A DNA stretch of 64,000 nucleotides, taken from assembly GCA_034440575.1 (NCBI GenBank), contig JAOTOL010001221.1, positions 328,856 to 392,855 on the forward strand, read 5' to 3'. The notes under the pieces are model-generated. The model was given only the letters and a program-made list of their open reading frames with translations. It made no database searches and had not been told where the DNA came from. Below are positions 1 through 11,464 of this stretch, piece after piece (the stretch's first letter is position 1; each line of letters opens with the position of its first letter). The translations under genes and the position numbers were made by a program. This stretch comes from Imbricaverruca yamaguchii. Lineage: Eukaryota; Arthropoda; Thecostraca; Neoverrucidae.

Positions 1-730
1 GACCGTTCTCTAACATGAGAAAATTTTGCAACGAGTTTATGAATTCCCCAACTAACGATAGCGTCCAACTACATTCCCCTAACCCCTGAAGCTGTCTCGT
101 GACGATGGCAAGGACGTCTATGCCAATGTCAATGACGATGCTAATGCACATGACAATGACGACGACAAGGAAATCGTATGTGCAGTGGCAACGACAGTGC
201 CAATGGCGATGAGAATACGGGTAGGGGTTGATTCAACCCTCGAGAATTTCGCGACAGCTGCCGAACCATTTCAGCGAATTCCGCTCAGATTTTCATAACC
301 AATGGGGCACGCATACAGGCAGCTACATAGCTTCTCAGGTAAGCAATTCACACAAACCGACAGTTCTCAGGTCGTGACTATTCCACGTCAGCTTCTTTAT
401 CGACGTAGGCGAGACTTCCATTCTGTTTTTTATGATATCCTCGAAGGCTAATCCTGCCGTCTGTGTTCCTCATCTAGCGACCGTCTCTGCTGCTCCCAGC
501 AGCTCCACACCCAGCTTGCCAACTGAAAATCGCTGATTATCGCACCACTACTCGCGCTAACTATACTATAATTATCGAACAATTATGTAACAGTATTATA
601 ATTATACTATAATTCTACTATGATTTTACAAGAATTGTACAATCGTTTGAAACGATACGGCTAGGTCTCGCATCAATTTCCAGCGTAAAAATAATGGCGA
701 GAACTTGACATTGCGCGTCCAATGCGTTAC
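1..730. other. Unannotated left edge
   Basis: I see no gene here. Positions about 105-200 hold a loose imperfect repeat of (A/C)AATGACGATG-type units. Positions 545-645 are AT-rich with short TATAATTA-like repeats. No open frame of note is present. Confidence 0.6.
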
Positions 731-1257
731 ATTCAGGGCCAAAAAGCTGTGGTGACACGAATACGATTCAGGGCCAAAAAGCTGTGGTGACACGAATACG
801 ATTCAGGGCCAAAAAGCTGTGGTGACACGAATACGATTCAGGGCCAAAAAGCTGTGGTGACACGAATACGATTCAGGGCCAAAAAGCTGTGGTGACACGA
901 ACACGATTCAGGGCCAAAAAGCTGTGGTGACACGAATACGATTCAGGGCCAAAAAGCTGTGGTGACACGAATACGATTCAGGGCCAAAAAGCTGTGGCGA
1001 CACGAATACGATTCAGGGCCAAAAAGCTGTGGTGACACGAATACGATTCAGGGCCAAAAAGCTGTGGTGACACGAATACGATTCAGGGCCAAAACGCTGT
1101 GGCGACACGAATACGATTCAGGGCCAAAAAGCTGTGGTGACACGAATACGATTCAGGGCCAAAAAGCTGTGGTGACACGAATACGATTCAGGGCCAAAAA
1201 GCTGTGGTGGCATGAACACGATTCAGGGCCAAAAAGCTGTGGTGACACGAACACGAC
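731..1257. repeat. Minisatellite, 35-bp unit, ~15 copies
   Basis: The unit begins ATTCAGGGCCAAAAAGCTGT and continues GGTGACACGAATACG. The phase is exact at 731, 766, 801 and so on, with only a few substitutions (AATACG/AACACG, GGTGA/GGCGA). The 125-residue frame over it merely translates the repeat. Confidence 0.96.
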
Positions 1258-1483
1258 TATCCGACCGTCGCCAAAGCTCGGCATCTGCTCACGAGTTAGA
1301 TTATCGACGTCATTTATTTCTTCCCGCGCGTGTTGAAACTGCATGCAATCTTTTTAAACCACGTCTTCTAAGCGGCTTACGTTTTTTTATTACTGGTAAG
1401 GCAGGTCTCTGAGCGTGATTGTTGTTGCCCACACAGCCGCGGCGCGACTCCCGGACCAATCAGAGTCGCCGCCTACACGCCGA

Positions 1484-1830
1484 CCATGTGCACCGTGACT
1501 GCAATAACCATGTGCACCGTGACTGCAATAACCGTGTGCACCGTGACTGCAATAACAGTGTGCACCGTGACTGCAATAACCATGTGCACCGTGACTGCAA
1601 TAACCATGTGCACCGTGACTGCAATAACCATGTGCACCGTGACTGCAATAACAGTGTGCACCGTGACTGCAATAACCATGTGCGCCGTGACTGCAATAAC
1701 CATGTGCACCGTGACTGCAATAACCATGTGCGCCGTGACTGCAATAACCATGTGCACCGTGACTGCAATAACCATGTGCACCGTGACTGCAATAACAGTG
1801 TGCACCGTGAGTGCAATAATCGAGTGCATC
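1484..1830. repeat. Minisatellite, 24-bp unit, ~14 copies
   Basis: The unit is ACCGTGACTGCAATAACCAT plus GTGC. Because 24 is a multiple of three, four overlapping frames stay open on both strands with 8-residue repeats, which argues against any one of them being coding. Confidence 0.96.
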
Positions 1831-1839
1831 ACGACTGCT

Positions 1840-2325
1840 ATATCCGTAATAACCCCTTCTCTCCGTTCCAGGCTCACTCCATCGTACCTCGGCTGCAGAT
1901 CTGCCGTCGCGGCTGCAGTGCATCCCGTCGACCCCCCCCCCCCTCCCCACCCTCTCCCCGCTCACCTCAGTGTACCTCGCCTGCCGATCGGTCACGAACA
2001 AAAGCGTCTGCACGTACAGGTCCGGTAGCCCCCCCTCTCAGTTGCCATCAGCGGCCCGCGCCGCCCGCAGCGAGTACCGGGCCAGTCCTGATGGACAGCA
2101 AGCGCCGGCATTGTGCACTGTGTCCGCCAACTATGCCAGCATTGTGCACGTGGGATACGGCGGTGTGGGACATGCCGTCTACGCGCATGCTACGACAGAC
2201 TATTGCAGACAGACAGCCATTGCACACGCGGCCGAGACCGACCCGTGCAAGATCTGCTCCGGGAATCTGACTTGTGCTTTGCGCAACTGAGACTCAACGT
2301 TGACCGTGTTCTGCATTAGCCCTAG
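1840..2325. other. Unique-looking GC-rich spacer
   Basis: This is GC-rich, low-repeat sequence with a C run near 1930-1945. No recognisable gene is seen; the short open frames overlap each other on both strands. Confidence 0.4.
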
Positions 2326-2329
2326 CCAT

Positions 2330-2490
2330 TGATTAATGATTCGTGCAACAGCGTGCGACATACCGCCTCCTGCACACGGAATTGACATCGTCCCCAAAGA
2401 AATATCGACATCGTGCCTCTCGATGCGTGTTTGTGAAATATGCATCCCTCGCTTGCAATAGTATGCCTTGTATAGACATAAATAGTGTGT
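2330..2490 (+). repeat. Fragment of dispersed repeat R1
   Basis: It contains the R1 signature (an ATTGACATCGT stretch, then AAAGAAATATCGACATCGTG and a GATGCGTGTTTGTGAA motif), also seen near 10,040, 24,140 and, inverted, near 32,500, 37,530 and 44,930. No coding capacity is seen. Confidence 0.6.
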
Positions 2491-2570
2491 GTGTGTTTGT
2501 CTGGCAATAATGCATATTTGCGGTATCGTTTACTTGTTTATTTGACGTTTCACGACGCACTTTATTTATG

Positions 2571-2709
2571 CACGATCACGGCCAATGGCGCCGCCCACAC
2601 TGTTTCGCCGGTGGGCCGCGGGACTGGTAAATGTTCCGAGCGGTGCGAGTATTGAACCAGGGACCTTTGGCACCCAGAGCGCAACACATTAACCACTCGG
2701 CCATCCCCG
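2571..2709 (-). mobile_element. tRNA-headed SINE, family C
   Basis: On the minus strand the element opens with a box-A-like GGATGGCCGAGTGGTTAA, close to class II (Leu/Ser) tRNA heads, then a weak box B (GGTTCAATACT). Its body contains GGCGAAACAGTGTGGGCGGC. Further copies lie at 30,140-30,300 (minus) and 47,355-47,510 (plus). It is degenerate, so it is not a tRNA gene. Confidence 0.75.
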
Positions 2710-2767
2710 ATCCCTTATGCTCGCCAGACGAGATGTGACACGACCATCACGCAACGCAATTTGTATT

Positions 2768-2815
2768 GCAGCCTAGGGGCGCATCGACTGCATAGGTCAA
2801 ACGGCACGTAACGTA
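2768..2815 (-). mobile_element. Short RNase H-LINE tail fragment
   Basis: The stretch around AGGGGCGCATCGACTGCATA and GGTCA matches the conserved 3' tail of the LINE at 6,956-7,850, read in the minus sense. It is partial and lacks a clear closing GCGCCC. Confidence 0.45.
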
Positions 2816-3264
2816 ACTTAAGTGAAAGAGATTACCCGTGATGTTCCCACTTATGATTTGCACTCTTATACAGTGCCAGCTTAAAGCACAGACATTTGTA
2901 TCGCTATTGTCTACATGCAATATTAAATTAGGCAACTCTCAAAACAAACGAAAATGACAGCTACAACTGTCCTAAAGGCTCAACACTTAGTTTGAAGCAC
3001 TGCAAAACGTACCAAAAAATGATATTATTTTCATGGCGAATTTCGACATCTTACAACACGGTGGGGAGGGGCAAGAAGCGACCGCTGTCCCCTCCCTCCT
3101 TCATGACCACAAAGGCGCCTCCAGACGAAGGTGGAGATGCGGAGCGCCTTCAGGATGCTAGAGTGCACCCATTTAGTTTTTCAGTCCAAGGCGTCCCTCG
3201 AAGTGAAAAAGTAATCCCTTCAGGACGCTAGGGTGCACTGCACTCGGCCGACGAACCAGGGAAT

Positions 3265-3338
3265 CGAAGAGGAAGATGCAGACGAAGAGGAAGAGGCATA
3301 GAGGGAAACGCAGTTACACAGGAATAGGCAGATGCAGT
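3265..3338. repeat. Purine-rich simple repeat
   Basis: A GAAGAGGAAGA(T/C)GCAGA-like tract. A similar tract lies at 3,570-3,612, so the LINE fragment at 3,339-3,566 is bracketed by two related purine-rich stretches, as if it had inserted into one microsatellite. Confidence 0.65.
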
Positions 3339-3566
3339 TAGTTAGTCATTTGAGTTTAAGGGCGCTTCGACCAAAACGTGATCACTTAGCGCCCGTAACT
3401 TCCAGTTGAGCATTTCAGTTAGTTAAGAAGGCAGGTGTTACCGGGGTGTGTAGATCGCTCGACAACCGATCGCTCTCAAAAAGCGGAATATGCTCCCAGA
3501 ATGAACTATGTCCGAGTCATCAGCTAGCCCATCACGATATGTGTTGAGCTGTGTATTATTTCCATA
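3339..3566 (-). mobile_element. 3' end of an RNase H-type LINE (second copy)
   Basis: The minus-strand frame ending at 3,438 carries the end of the LINE polyprotein: residues YRDG..DSDIVHSGSIFRFLRAIG...YTPR, which align with YQDV..NSKLVHSGNLFRYLSAID...YTRQ in the copy at 7,026-7,286. After the stop comes the 3' tail: GGGCGC, a ~23-nt loop, GCGCCC, an A-rich stretch and (AACT)n. Two independent copies with the same coding end joined to the same tail show that the tail belongs to this LINE. The copy is heavily 5'-truncated and cannot be active. Confidence 0.75.
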
Positions 3567-3799
3567 GAGGGCGGATGCAGAGGAAGAGGCAGATACAGAG
3601 GAAGAGGAGTAGGTCGGCTGATGTTGGCCTTTCACCTGTGCCAGACAAAGTGCGACTTGGGCGAGATAAGTATCTGGGACGTGTCCGGAGGTGCGGGGAT
3701 ACGCACAAAAAACAACATCCGGTCTCTACAGCCAGCCGCAGCCACCGGCTCCCGCCTGTACCAACGACCTGGACGCCTCTCTATTGTGTGTCCACTAGT

Positions 3800-6118
3800 G
3801 GTGATGAGACAGTGACCGGGGTCACCAGGGGGCAGTGTGTGTACCAATGGTGATGAGACAGTGACCGGGGTCACCAGGTGGCAGTGTGTGCACCAATGGT
3901 GATGAGACAGTGACCGGGGTCACCAGGTGGCAGTGTGTGCACCAATGGTGATGAGACAGTGACCGGGGTCACCAGGTGGCAGTGTGTGTACCAATGGTGA
4001 TGAGACAGTGACCGGGGTCACCAGGGGGCAGTGTGTGTACCAATGGTGATGAGACAGTGACCGGGGTCACCAGGTGGCAGTGTGTGTACCAATGGTGATG
4101 AGACAGTGACCGGGGTCACCAGGTGGCAGTGTGTGTACCAATGGTGATGAGACAGTGACCGGGGTCACCAGGGGGCAGTGTGTGCACCAATGGTGATGAG
4201 ACAGTGACCGGGGTCACCAGGTGGCAGTGTGTGTACCAATGGTGATGAGACAGTGACCGGGGTCACCAGGGGCAGGTGTGTACCAATGGTGATGAGACAG
4301 TGACCGGGGTCACCAGGGGCAGGGTGTACCAATGGTGTGGAAAGGGAGAGAAGACGGGTTGAAAGGTGAGACAGTGACCGGGGTCACCAGGGGGCAGTGT
4401 GTGCACCAATGGTGATGAGACAGTGACCGGGGTCACAGGGGCAGTGTGTGTACCAATGGTGATGAGACAGTGACCGGGGTCACCAGGTGGCAGTGTGTGC
4501 ACCAATGGTGATGAGACAGTGACCGGGGTCACCAGGGGCAGTGTGTGTACCAATGGTGATGAGACAGTGACCGGGGTCACCAGGGGCAGTGTGTGCACCA
4601 ATGGTGATGAGACAGTGACCGGGGTCACCAGGTGGCAGTGTGTGTACCAATGGTGATGAGACAGTGACCGGGGTCACCAGGTGGCAGTGTGTGCACCAAT
4701 GGTGATGAGACAGTGACCGGGGTCACCAGGTGGCAGTGTGTGTACCAATGGTGATGAGACAGTGACCGGGGTCACCAGGGGGCAGCGTGTGCACCAATGG
4801 TGATGAGACAGTGACCGGGGTCACCAGGGGCAGTGTGTGTACCAATGGTGATGAGACAGTGACCGGGGTCACCAGGTGGCAGGGTGTGCACCAATGGTGA
4901 TGAGACAGTGACCGGGGTCACCAGGTGGCAGTGTGTGTACCAATGGTGATGAGACAGTGACCGGGGTCACCAGGAGCAGTGTGTGCACCAATGGTGATGA
5001 GACAGTGACCGGGGTCACCAGGTGGCAGTGTGTGTACCAATGGTGATGAGAGAGTGACCGGGGTCACCAGGTGGCGTGTGTACCAATGGTGATGAGACAG
5101 TGACCGGGGTCACCAGGGGGCAGTGTGTGTACCAATGGTGATGAGACAGTGACCGGGGTCACCAGGGGCAGTTGTGCACCAATGGTGATGAGACAGTGAC
5201 CGGGGTCACCAGTGGCAGTGTGTGCACCAATGGTGATGAGACAGTGACCGGGGTCACCAGGGGGCAGTGTGTGCACCAATGGTGATGAGACAGTGACCGG
5301 GGTCACCAGGTGGCAAGTGTGCGCCAATGGTGATGAGACAGTGACCGGGGTCACCAGGTGGCAGTGTGCACCAATGGTGATGAGACAGTGACCAGGGTCA
5401 CCAGGTGGCAGTGCGTGTACCAATGGTGATGAGACAGTGACCGGGGTCACCAGGTGGCAATGTGTGCACCAATGGTGATGAGACAGTGACCGGGGTCACC
5501 AGGTGGCAGTGTGTGCACCAATGGTGATGAGACAGTGACCAGGGTCACCAGGTGGCAGTGTGTGCACCAATGGTGATGAGACAGTGACCGGGGTCACCAG
5601 GTGGCAGTGTGTGCACCAATGGTGATGAGACAGTGACCGGGGTCACCAGGGGGCAGTGTGTGCACCAATGGTGATGAGACAGTGACCGGGGTCACCAGGT
5701 GGCAGTGTGTGCACCAATGGTGATGAGACAGTGACCGGGGTCACCAGGTGGCAGTGTGTGCACCAATGGTGATGAGACAGTGACCGGGGTCACCAGGGGC
5801 AGTGTGTGTGTACCAATGGTGATGAGACAGTGACCGGGGTCACCAGGTGGCAGTGTGTGCACCAATGGTGATGAGACAGTGACCGGGGTCACCAGGTGGC
5901 AGTGTGTGCACCAATGGTGATGAGACAGTGACCGGGGTCACCAGGTGGCAGTGTGTGTACCAATGGTGATGAGACAGTGACCGGGGTCACCAGGTGGCAG
6001 TGTGTGTACCAATGGTGATGAGACAGTGACCGGGGTCACCAGGGGGCAGCGTGTGCACCAATGGTGATGAGACAGTGACCGGGGTCACCAGGTGGCAGTG
6101 TGTGCACCAATGGTGATC
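3800..6118. repeat. Minisatellite, 49-bp unit, ~47 copies
   Basis: The unit starts GTGATGAGACAGTGACCGGG, continues GTCACCAGGTGGCAGTGTGT and ends with (G/A)(T/C)ACCAATG. Copies differ mainly at AGGTGGCAG, AGGGGGCAG or AGGGGCAG and at TGTACC/TGCACC. One unit near 4,330-4,370 carries ~30 bp of foreign purine-rich sequence. Minus-strand frames with VTVSSPLVHTLP repeats are products of the array. Confidence 0.97.
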
Positions 6119-6173
6119 AGACGGGGCCCGATCTGGGCCGGGCAACACGGCGTGCACGCGATGGTGCACAGTG

Positions 6174-6400
6174 GGGCCGACTCTGCCTCGGACACGACCG
6201 GTGCGGGTGCGCCTCCACCCAGACAGTGCAGGGCGGCACACGTCAGGGCCGACTCTGCCTCGGACACGACCGGTGCGGGTGCGCCTCCACCCAGACAGTG
6301 CAGGGCGGCACACGTCAGGGCCGACTCTGCCTCGGACACGACCGGTGCGGGTGCGCCTCCACCCAGACAGTGCAGGGCGGCACACGTCAGGGCCTCTCGT
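6174..6400. repeat. 72-bp tandem repeat, 3 copies
   Basis: Units start at 6,174, 6,246 and 6,318 with GGGCCGACTCTGCCTCGGAC. They are near-identical. 72 is a multiple of three, so frames stay open in several phases. Confidence 0.95.
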
Positions 6401-6409
6401 ACACAATGG

Positions 6410-6780
6410 CAGCTGTGGCACGGTACGGCACGGCACAGCAAAACGAGGCACAGCATGGTACAGCACAGCACAGCACAGCACGGCACGGCACAGTACAGCA
6501 CAGCACAGCAAAGCGCAACATGGTACAGCACAGCATGATAGAGCACATTATAGCACAACAAAGCGCAACAAAGCACAGCACAACACATCATAGTACAGCA
6601 CAGTACAACACGGCACATTACAGCACAGTGCGGTACAGCGCGATGCAAAACAGCGCAGCACAGCATGACAGAATGCCACACAAACCCCGCGCAACAGTAC
6701 ACAGCACTACACATCGTAGTGCAGTACAGAACAGCACACCGCAAACACAGCATAGCACAGCCCGGCCACGCATCAACGGA
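6410..6780. repeat. Degenerate CAGCA-type pentanucleotide tract
   Basis: A long run of CACAGCACAG/TACAGCA words with scattered substitutions. All six frames are low-complexity (Cys/Val/Leu on minus, Ser/Thr/Gln/His on plus). It is an old microsatellite, not a gene. Confidence 0.9.
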
Positions 6781-6955
6781 TAGCCAAACCGCACATCGCA
6801 AAGCGGCACAGCATTTACCGCCAGCCTCATCCCCCACCCCACATTTTACCGCCAGCCCCATACTGAATCCATCGATAGGTTAGTGAGTCGCCAACGGATC
6901 CATAAGGGCCATCGGTCACCGTCAGCCCCACCCCCGCCAGACCACCACGGTCATC

Positions 6956-7850
6956 AGTTAGTTAGTTAGTTATTTGGGCTTTAGGGCGCCTCGACCAGAA
7001 TTGATCATTGGCGCCCATAACTACTTTATGCTATTGCTTCACCGTTGGTGAGAGCTATTACCTGGCGTGTGTACGTGGTTTGAAAGTCAATCGCCGACAA
7101 GTAACGGAACAAGTTTCCAGAATGCACAAGTTTTGAGTTATTTTCCAGGACGTCTTGGTATATCAAGTGATCTGTGTCTCTTCCATAAAACAATCGGCGC
7201 TCTGGTACAAATTGTTGGCACAGAGTACATGAACTACAGTCAGGGTTTCCAGACAGCGAGGGCACCGAGGTCGCTCCTCCCCACATAGTGGCGGTGGGTA
7301 GCGGTGGGTAGCGTAGGTGAGCCCAATGCGCATCCTACAAAGTGTGACCTCTTGTCTGGACCTGCGAAGGCATGACACCCAAGGTCCTAGATGTGGCTTG
7401 ACTCCATGCAACTTATTGTTGCTTTCTCTGTCCCATGCTCTTTAACGCTTAGCAAGTATGAAATGTTTATCTCTTGAGAAGTGGTCCCTAGTGGGGAGTG
7501 GACATATGCGTGGGCGGACACTGCCCACTTCGCCGCAGTGTCCGCGCGCTCGTTTCTCCATACTCCCACATGGCTTGGGATCCAGCATAAGCAGACTGTT
7601 TTCCTCTCCCTTCCCAACGTGGTAATTGGTATGAGAATGTCAAGTAGTAGAGGTTCCGATGGATAAAATGCAGTCAGTGCCAAAAGGCTGCTAAGGGAGT
7701 CGGAGAGAATCACATATGGTGTGTCCTGTGTCTCTATAAATGACAGAGCCTTCATGATCGCAATAAGTTCAGAGCTATAAACCGAGATATACATAGGGAA
7801 ACTGAACGAACGTACAGCAGTACCGCATAGTCACCAGCAACAGACCTATG
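6956..7850 (-). mobile_element. 5'-truncated RNase H-bearing non-LTR retrotransposon (LINE)
   Basis: Read on the minus strand, the copy holds the end of a LINE polyprotein and its 3' tail. Residues from 7,794 down to 7,387 form an RNase H domain: the SSELIAIMKAL helix with the conserved Glu, the ILSDSLSSLLAL strand with Asp-Ser, and the closing WIPSHVGVWRNERADTAAK motif with His and Asp. A frame change near 7,400 leads to a zinc-knuckle-like segment (CPRC...H..C, about 7,240-7,280) and a second frame change to the C-terminal end HSGNLFRYLSAI, stopping near 7,026. Then comes the tail: GGGCGCC, 19 nt, GGCGCCC, an A-rich stretch and (AACT)n at 6,956-6,972. RNase H downstream of RT occurs in I-, R1-, LOA- and Tad-like LINEs; I cannot pick the clade because no RT is left. 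Upstream the frame is broken by a stop and the copy runs into the 22-bp minisatellite at about 7,850. It is dead. Confidence 0.85.
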
Positions 7851-7924
7851 ACCGCTCCGTCAGACCCCCACGGTCAACAAAATCTCACCTCCCGCCAGTC
7901 GACCAAAGTGGCAGACAGTCCTCC

Positions 7925-8545
7925 CCCGACGCCCCGTCAGACCACCAGTCCCCCTCCGACAGACCACCAGTCCCCCTCCGACAGACCACCAGTCCCCCCT
8001 CCGACAGACCACCAGTCCCCCCTCCGACAGACCACCAGTCCCCCTCCGACAGACCACCAGTCCCCCCTCCGACAGACCACCAGTCCCCCTCGACAGACCA
8101 CCAGTCCCCCTCCGACAGACCACCAGTCCCTCCGACAGACCACCAGTCCCTCTTCGACAGACCACCAGTCCCCCCTCCGACAGACCACCAGTCCCCCTCC
8201 GACAGACCACCAGTCCCCTCCGACAGACCACCAGTCCCCCTCCGACAAAGTGTCTCCCGTCCCGCCCGCGGCCCGTCCTCCCGCCGTCCCCTCCCGACCG
8301 CCCTCCCCGCCCCTCGACAGACCACCAGCCCCTCGGCCCCCCCCGCCCCCCCGCCCCCCCCCCCCAGGCCCCTCCGACAGACCACCAGTCCCCCTCAGAC
8401 AGACCACCAGTCCCCCCTACAGACCACCAGTACCCCTCCGACAGACCACCAGTCCCCCCTCCGACAGACCACCAGTCCCCCTCCGACAGACCACCAGTCC
8501 CCCTCCGACAGACCACCAGTCCCCCTTCGACAGACCACCGGTCGC
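7925..8545. repeat. Minisatellite, ~22-bp unit, ~22 copies
   Basis: The unit is AGACCACCAGTCCCCCTCCG plus AC, varying in the length of the C run. The array is interrupted at about 8,262-8,365 by a C/G-rich segment. Long Pro- or Gly-rich frames on both strands are array products. Confidence 0.95.
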
Positions 8546-8589
8546 CAACATCCCCGGCCAGACCGCGGCGGCAGGACGCCACGCGCCAC

Positions 8590-8805
8590 CGAGCCCGTTA
8601 GTGTGAGCCGACGGAGGACCGGTGGCGGCGCGCTTTATCGGCTCGTTCCCGCCACGGCTGTATTTCCCGATACATGACCTCCACGTGCAGTGGCTATTAT
8701 GGGTTGCCGCCACTGCTGTGTTGGCGCCATGGCGAGTTCCCACCACGGCTATATTTGGCTCGTTCCCGCCACGGCCGGATTAGGAGTGCCCGAGAACAGA
8801 TGATG
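8590..8805. other. GC-rich spacer with short degenerate repeats
   Basis: It contains three loose copies of a GGC(T/G)CGTTCCCGCCACGGC-like phrase. No gene is seen. Confidence 0.5.
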
Positions 8806-8811
8806 TGGTGT

Positions 8812-9905
8812 CGCGCGTCGGGCCGCTGGTGACGTGTCGGGCCGCTGGTGACGCGCCGGGCCGCTGGTGTCGCGCGGCGGGCCGCTGGTGACGTATCGGG
8901 CCGCTGGTGACGTGTCGGACCGCTGGTGACGTGGGCCGCTGGTGACGTGTCGGGCCGCTGGTGATGTGTCGGGCCGCTGGTGACGCGCCGGGCGCTGGTG
9001 CGTGCGGGCCGCTGGTGACGTGTCGGGCCGCTGTGACGTGTCGGGCCGCTGGTGACGTGTCGGACCGCTGGTGCGTGTCGGACCGCTGGTGAGTTCGCGC
9101 CGGGCCGCTGGTGACGTATCGGGCCGCTGGTGACGTGTCGGGCCGCTGGTGACGTGTCGGACCGCTGGTGACGTGTCGGACCGCTGGTGTCGCGCGCGGA
9201 CGCTTGACGCGCCGGACCGCTGGTGATGTGTCGGACCGCTGGTGACGTGTCAGACCGCTGGTGACGTCGGACCGCTGGTGACGTGTCGACCGCTGGTGAC
9301 GTGTCGGACCGCTGGTGAGTGTCGGACCGTGGTGACGTCAGACCGCTGGTGACGTGTCGGACCGCTGGTGACGTGTCGGGCCGCTGGTGACGTGTCGGAC
9401 CGCTGGTGACGGTCGGACCGCTGGTGGTGACTTGTGTCGGACCGCTGGTGACGTGTCGGACCGCTGGTGACGTGGACCGCTGTGTGTCGGCCGCTGGTGA
9501 CGTGTCGGGCCGCTGGTGACGTGTCGGACCGCTGGTGACGTGTCAGACCGCTGGTGACGTGTCGGACCGCTGGTGACGTGTCGGACCGCTGGTGACGTGT
9601 CAGACCGCTGGTGACGTGTCAGACCGCTGGTGACGTGTCGGACCGCTGGTGACGTGTCGGACCGCTGGTGACGTGTCGGACCGCTGGTGACGTGTCGGAC
9701 CGCTGGTGACGTGTCGGACCGCTGGTGACGTGTCGGACCGCTGGTGACGTGTCGGGCCGCTGGTGACGTGTCGGACCGCTGGTGACGTGTCAGACCGCTG
9801 GTGACGTGTCGGACCGCTGGTGACGTGTCGGACCGCTGGTGACGTGTCAGACCGCTGGTGACGTGTCAGACCGCTGGTGATGTGTCGGACCGCTGGTGAC
9901 GCGCC
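8812..9905. repeat. Minisatellite, 19-bp unit, ~57 copies
   Basis: The unit is GTGTCGGACCGCTGGTGAC. The left half (8,812-9,500) is irregular, with many 1-3 base losses; the right half (9,500-9,890) is nearly perfect. Such a gradient fits recent expansion at the right end. Confidence 0.96.
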
Positions 9906-9984
9906 GGACGCCGGCGGAACGGTCGCGCGTTCGAATCCCTGCCATGTCGCGCGTTTCGCCATTCGCTATGAGGATGGATGGCCG

Positions 9985-10930
9985 ATGATAAATTATTCGC
10001 GGAATAGGCTGGAATATACCACTTACCGAACACTGCGTCGGCATCCATTCCAAAGAAGTATCGACATCGTGTTTCTTGGTTCGTGCTCGTGAAGTCAGCA
10101 TGCCTTACAGTATCCCGTCCATATGTTTCATACTTATGCTCATGACAACGGATCTGGGACAGTGATAAAGTATTCGTGAAATAGGGTGGAAAATACCACT
10201 TTCTGAACACTCAATAGACATCCTTCTCCAATAAATATTGACATGCTGCTCTTTGATGCGTGCATGTGAAGTGTTTGTGTCTCCTTTCACAGTATCTCAT
10301 CCATATGCATCATGTTGATGCTCTCCATATGGAATGGTTATACACGAACATTTTGCAACCAAATTTCAGGTAAAGGGATTAACTATAACGTGATATGGCG
10401 TAGAGCACCATTTTATAACACGCATTTCTCTCCCTGTCCCGAATATAGCTCTTCCTAAATCATGAATCTCAACATAAATGATAAAGGTAGTCATAAGTAC
10501 TTATGCCATTGGCTCAAATTTGAGTCTGAAAGCCATCAAAAGCATTTTAAATGACGCAATTCCACCGCAAATCTTATACACCCTATTGTGCTCGTTTCGA
10601 CATCTCACACCTAACGAAAAACCATTATTTTAACCCTGATCCGATATTGTGATAACGAACATCCCGCAGTGCAATATCAGGTAAAAAGATTGCCTATCGT
10701 GTGCTATGTTATAAAATGTCAGCTTATAGCATCAGTATTTGCATCGTTATCATTGAAATACTGTATCTCCAACCTCTAAAAAAAAACGCAAAATGGAGTT
10801 ATATGGTGCTGTGTAAATGTCCCAAAACTGGATTCCAAGAACCTAGATATTTCAAACAGCATTATTTCCATCGCGATTCCGACATCCCTCTGTATTCATT
10901 TGGCATCTCGCACATAAAGGTAAGTCATTA
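9985..10930 (+). repeat. Dispersed repeat R1, longest copy or cluster
   Basis: AT-rich sequence with two successive head segments (9,985-10,100 and 10,165-10,275), each with GGAATATACCACTT or GGAAAATACCACTT, ACACT...GACATCC and an AAATATTGACAT-like word. A following segment to 10,930 contains repeated 'TTTCAGGTAAA..GATT' and 'CTCACACCTAACGAAAA' motifs also found at 24,570. No protein similarity is seen. Its element class is unknown. Confidence 0.55.
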
Positions 10931-11221
10931 CTTTAACGCTGTGATTGGCAGCGACGCGAAACGGAGCCGCGAGTTCGATTCAGAGCGTGTGAATTCGCTA
11001 CGCAATGGTTGTCTTAACTTCTGGAGTGAAGCCACTGGCATCTCAACATCTCAACCCTAATACGACAAAGGCACCAGGGCAAATTAAGTTGGATAGTTCT
11101 TGGGGCTTTAGAACGGATCGGCTGGGATAAATTGAGCATTCGAACAACGCGGTGCCGCCATTGAGCCGGCACCGACCATACTGCACCCAGGCGCTCTGCA
11201 AGGGCGGCTGGCTGGAACGTT

Positions 11222-11272
11222 TGTTTGTTATTTGGGCTTTAAGGCCCTAAGATCAGAATTAATCATTGCATT
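11222..11272 (-). mobile_element. RNase H-LINE tail-only copy (degenerate)
   Basis: TTGTTTGTTATTTGGGCTTT followed by AAGGCCCTAAGATCAGAATT resembles the LINE tail in minus sense; the GCGCCC stem is eroded. Confidence 0.5.
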
Positions 11273-11464
11273 GGAACGAAATTATCTCGCCTGGACTGGC
11301 GACAAGCAAAGCAAAATCACCGGAAATCAAAGCAAAACCACTTCAAAGCAAACATATCACTCGCTTGGCAAAAAAATCGCTCGCCCAGGTCAACTGCCGG
11401 TGAGCAAAACGTGAAACTATAAATTATTTAGCGCTCTGGCGAGGAACATAATATTTCATCAATA

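Noticed and set aside
3800..6118. CRISPR array
   Set aside because: The regular 49-bp repeats have no unique spacers between them, and there are no cas genes; the sequence is eukaryotic.
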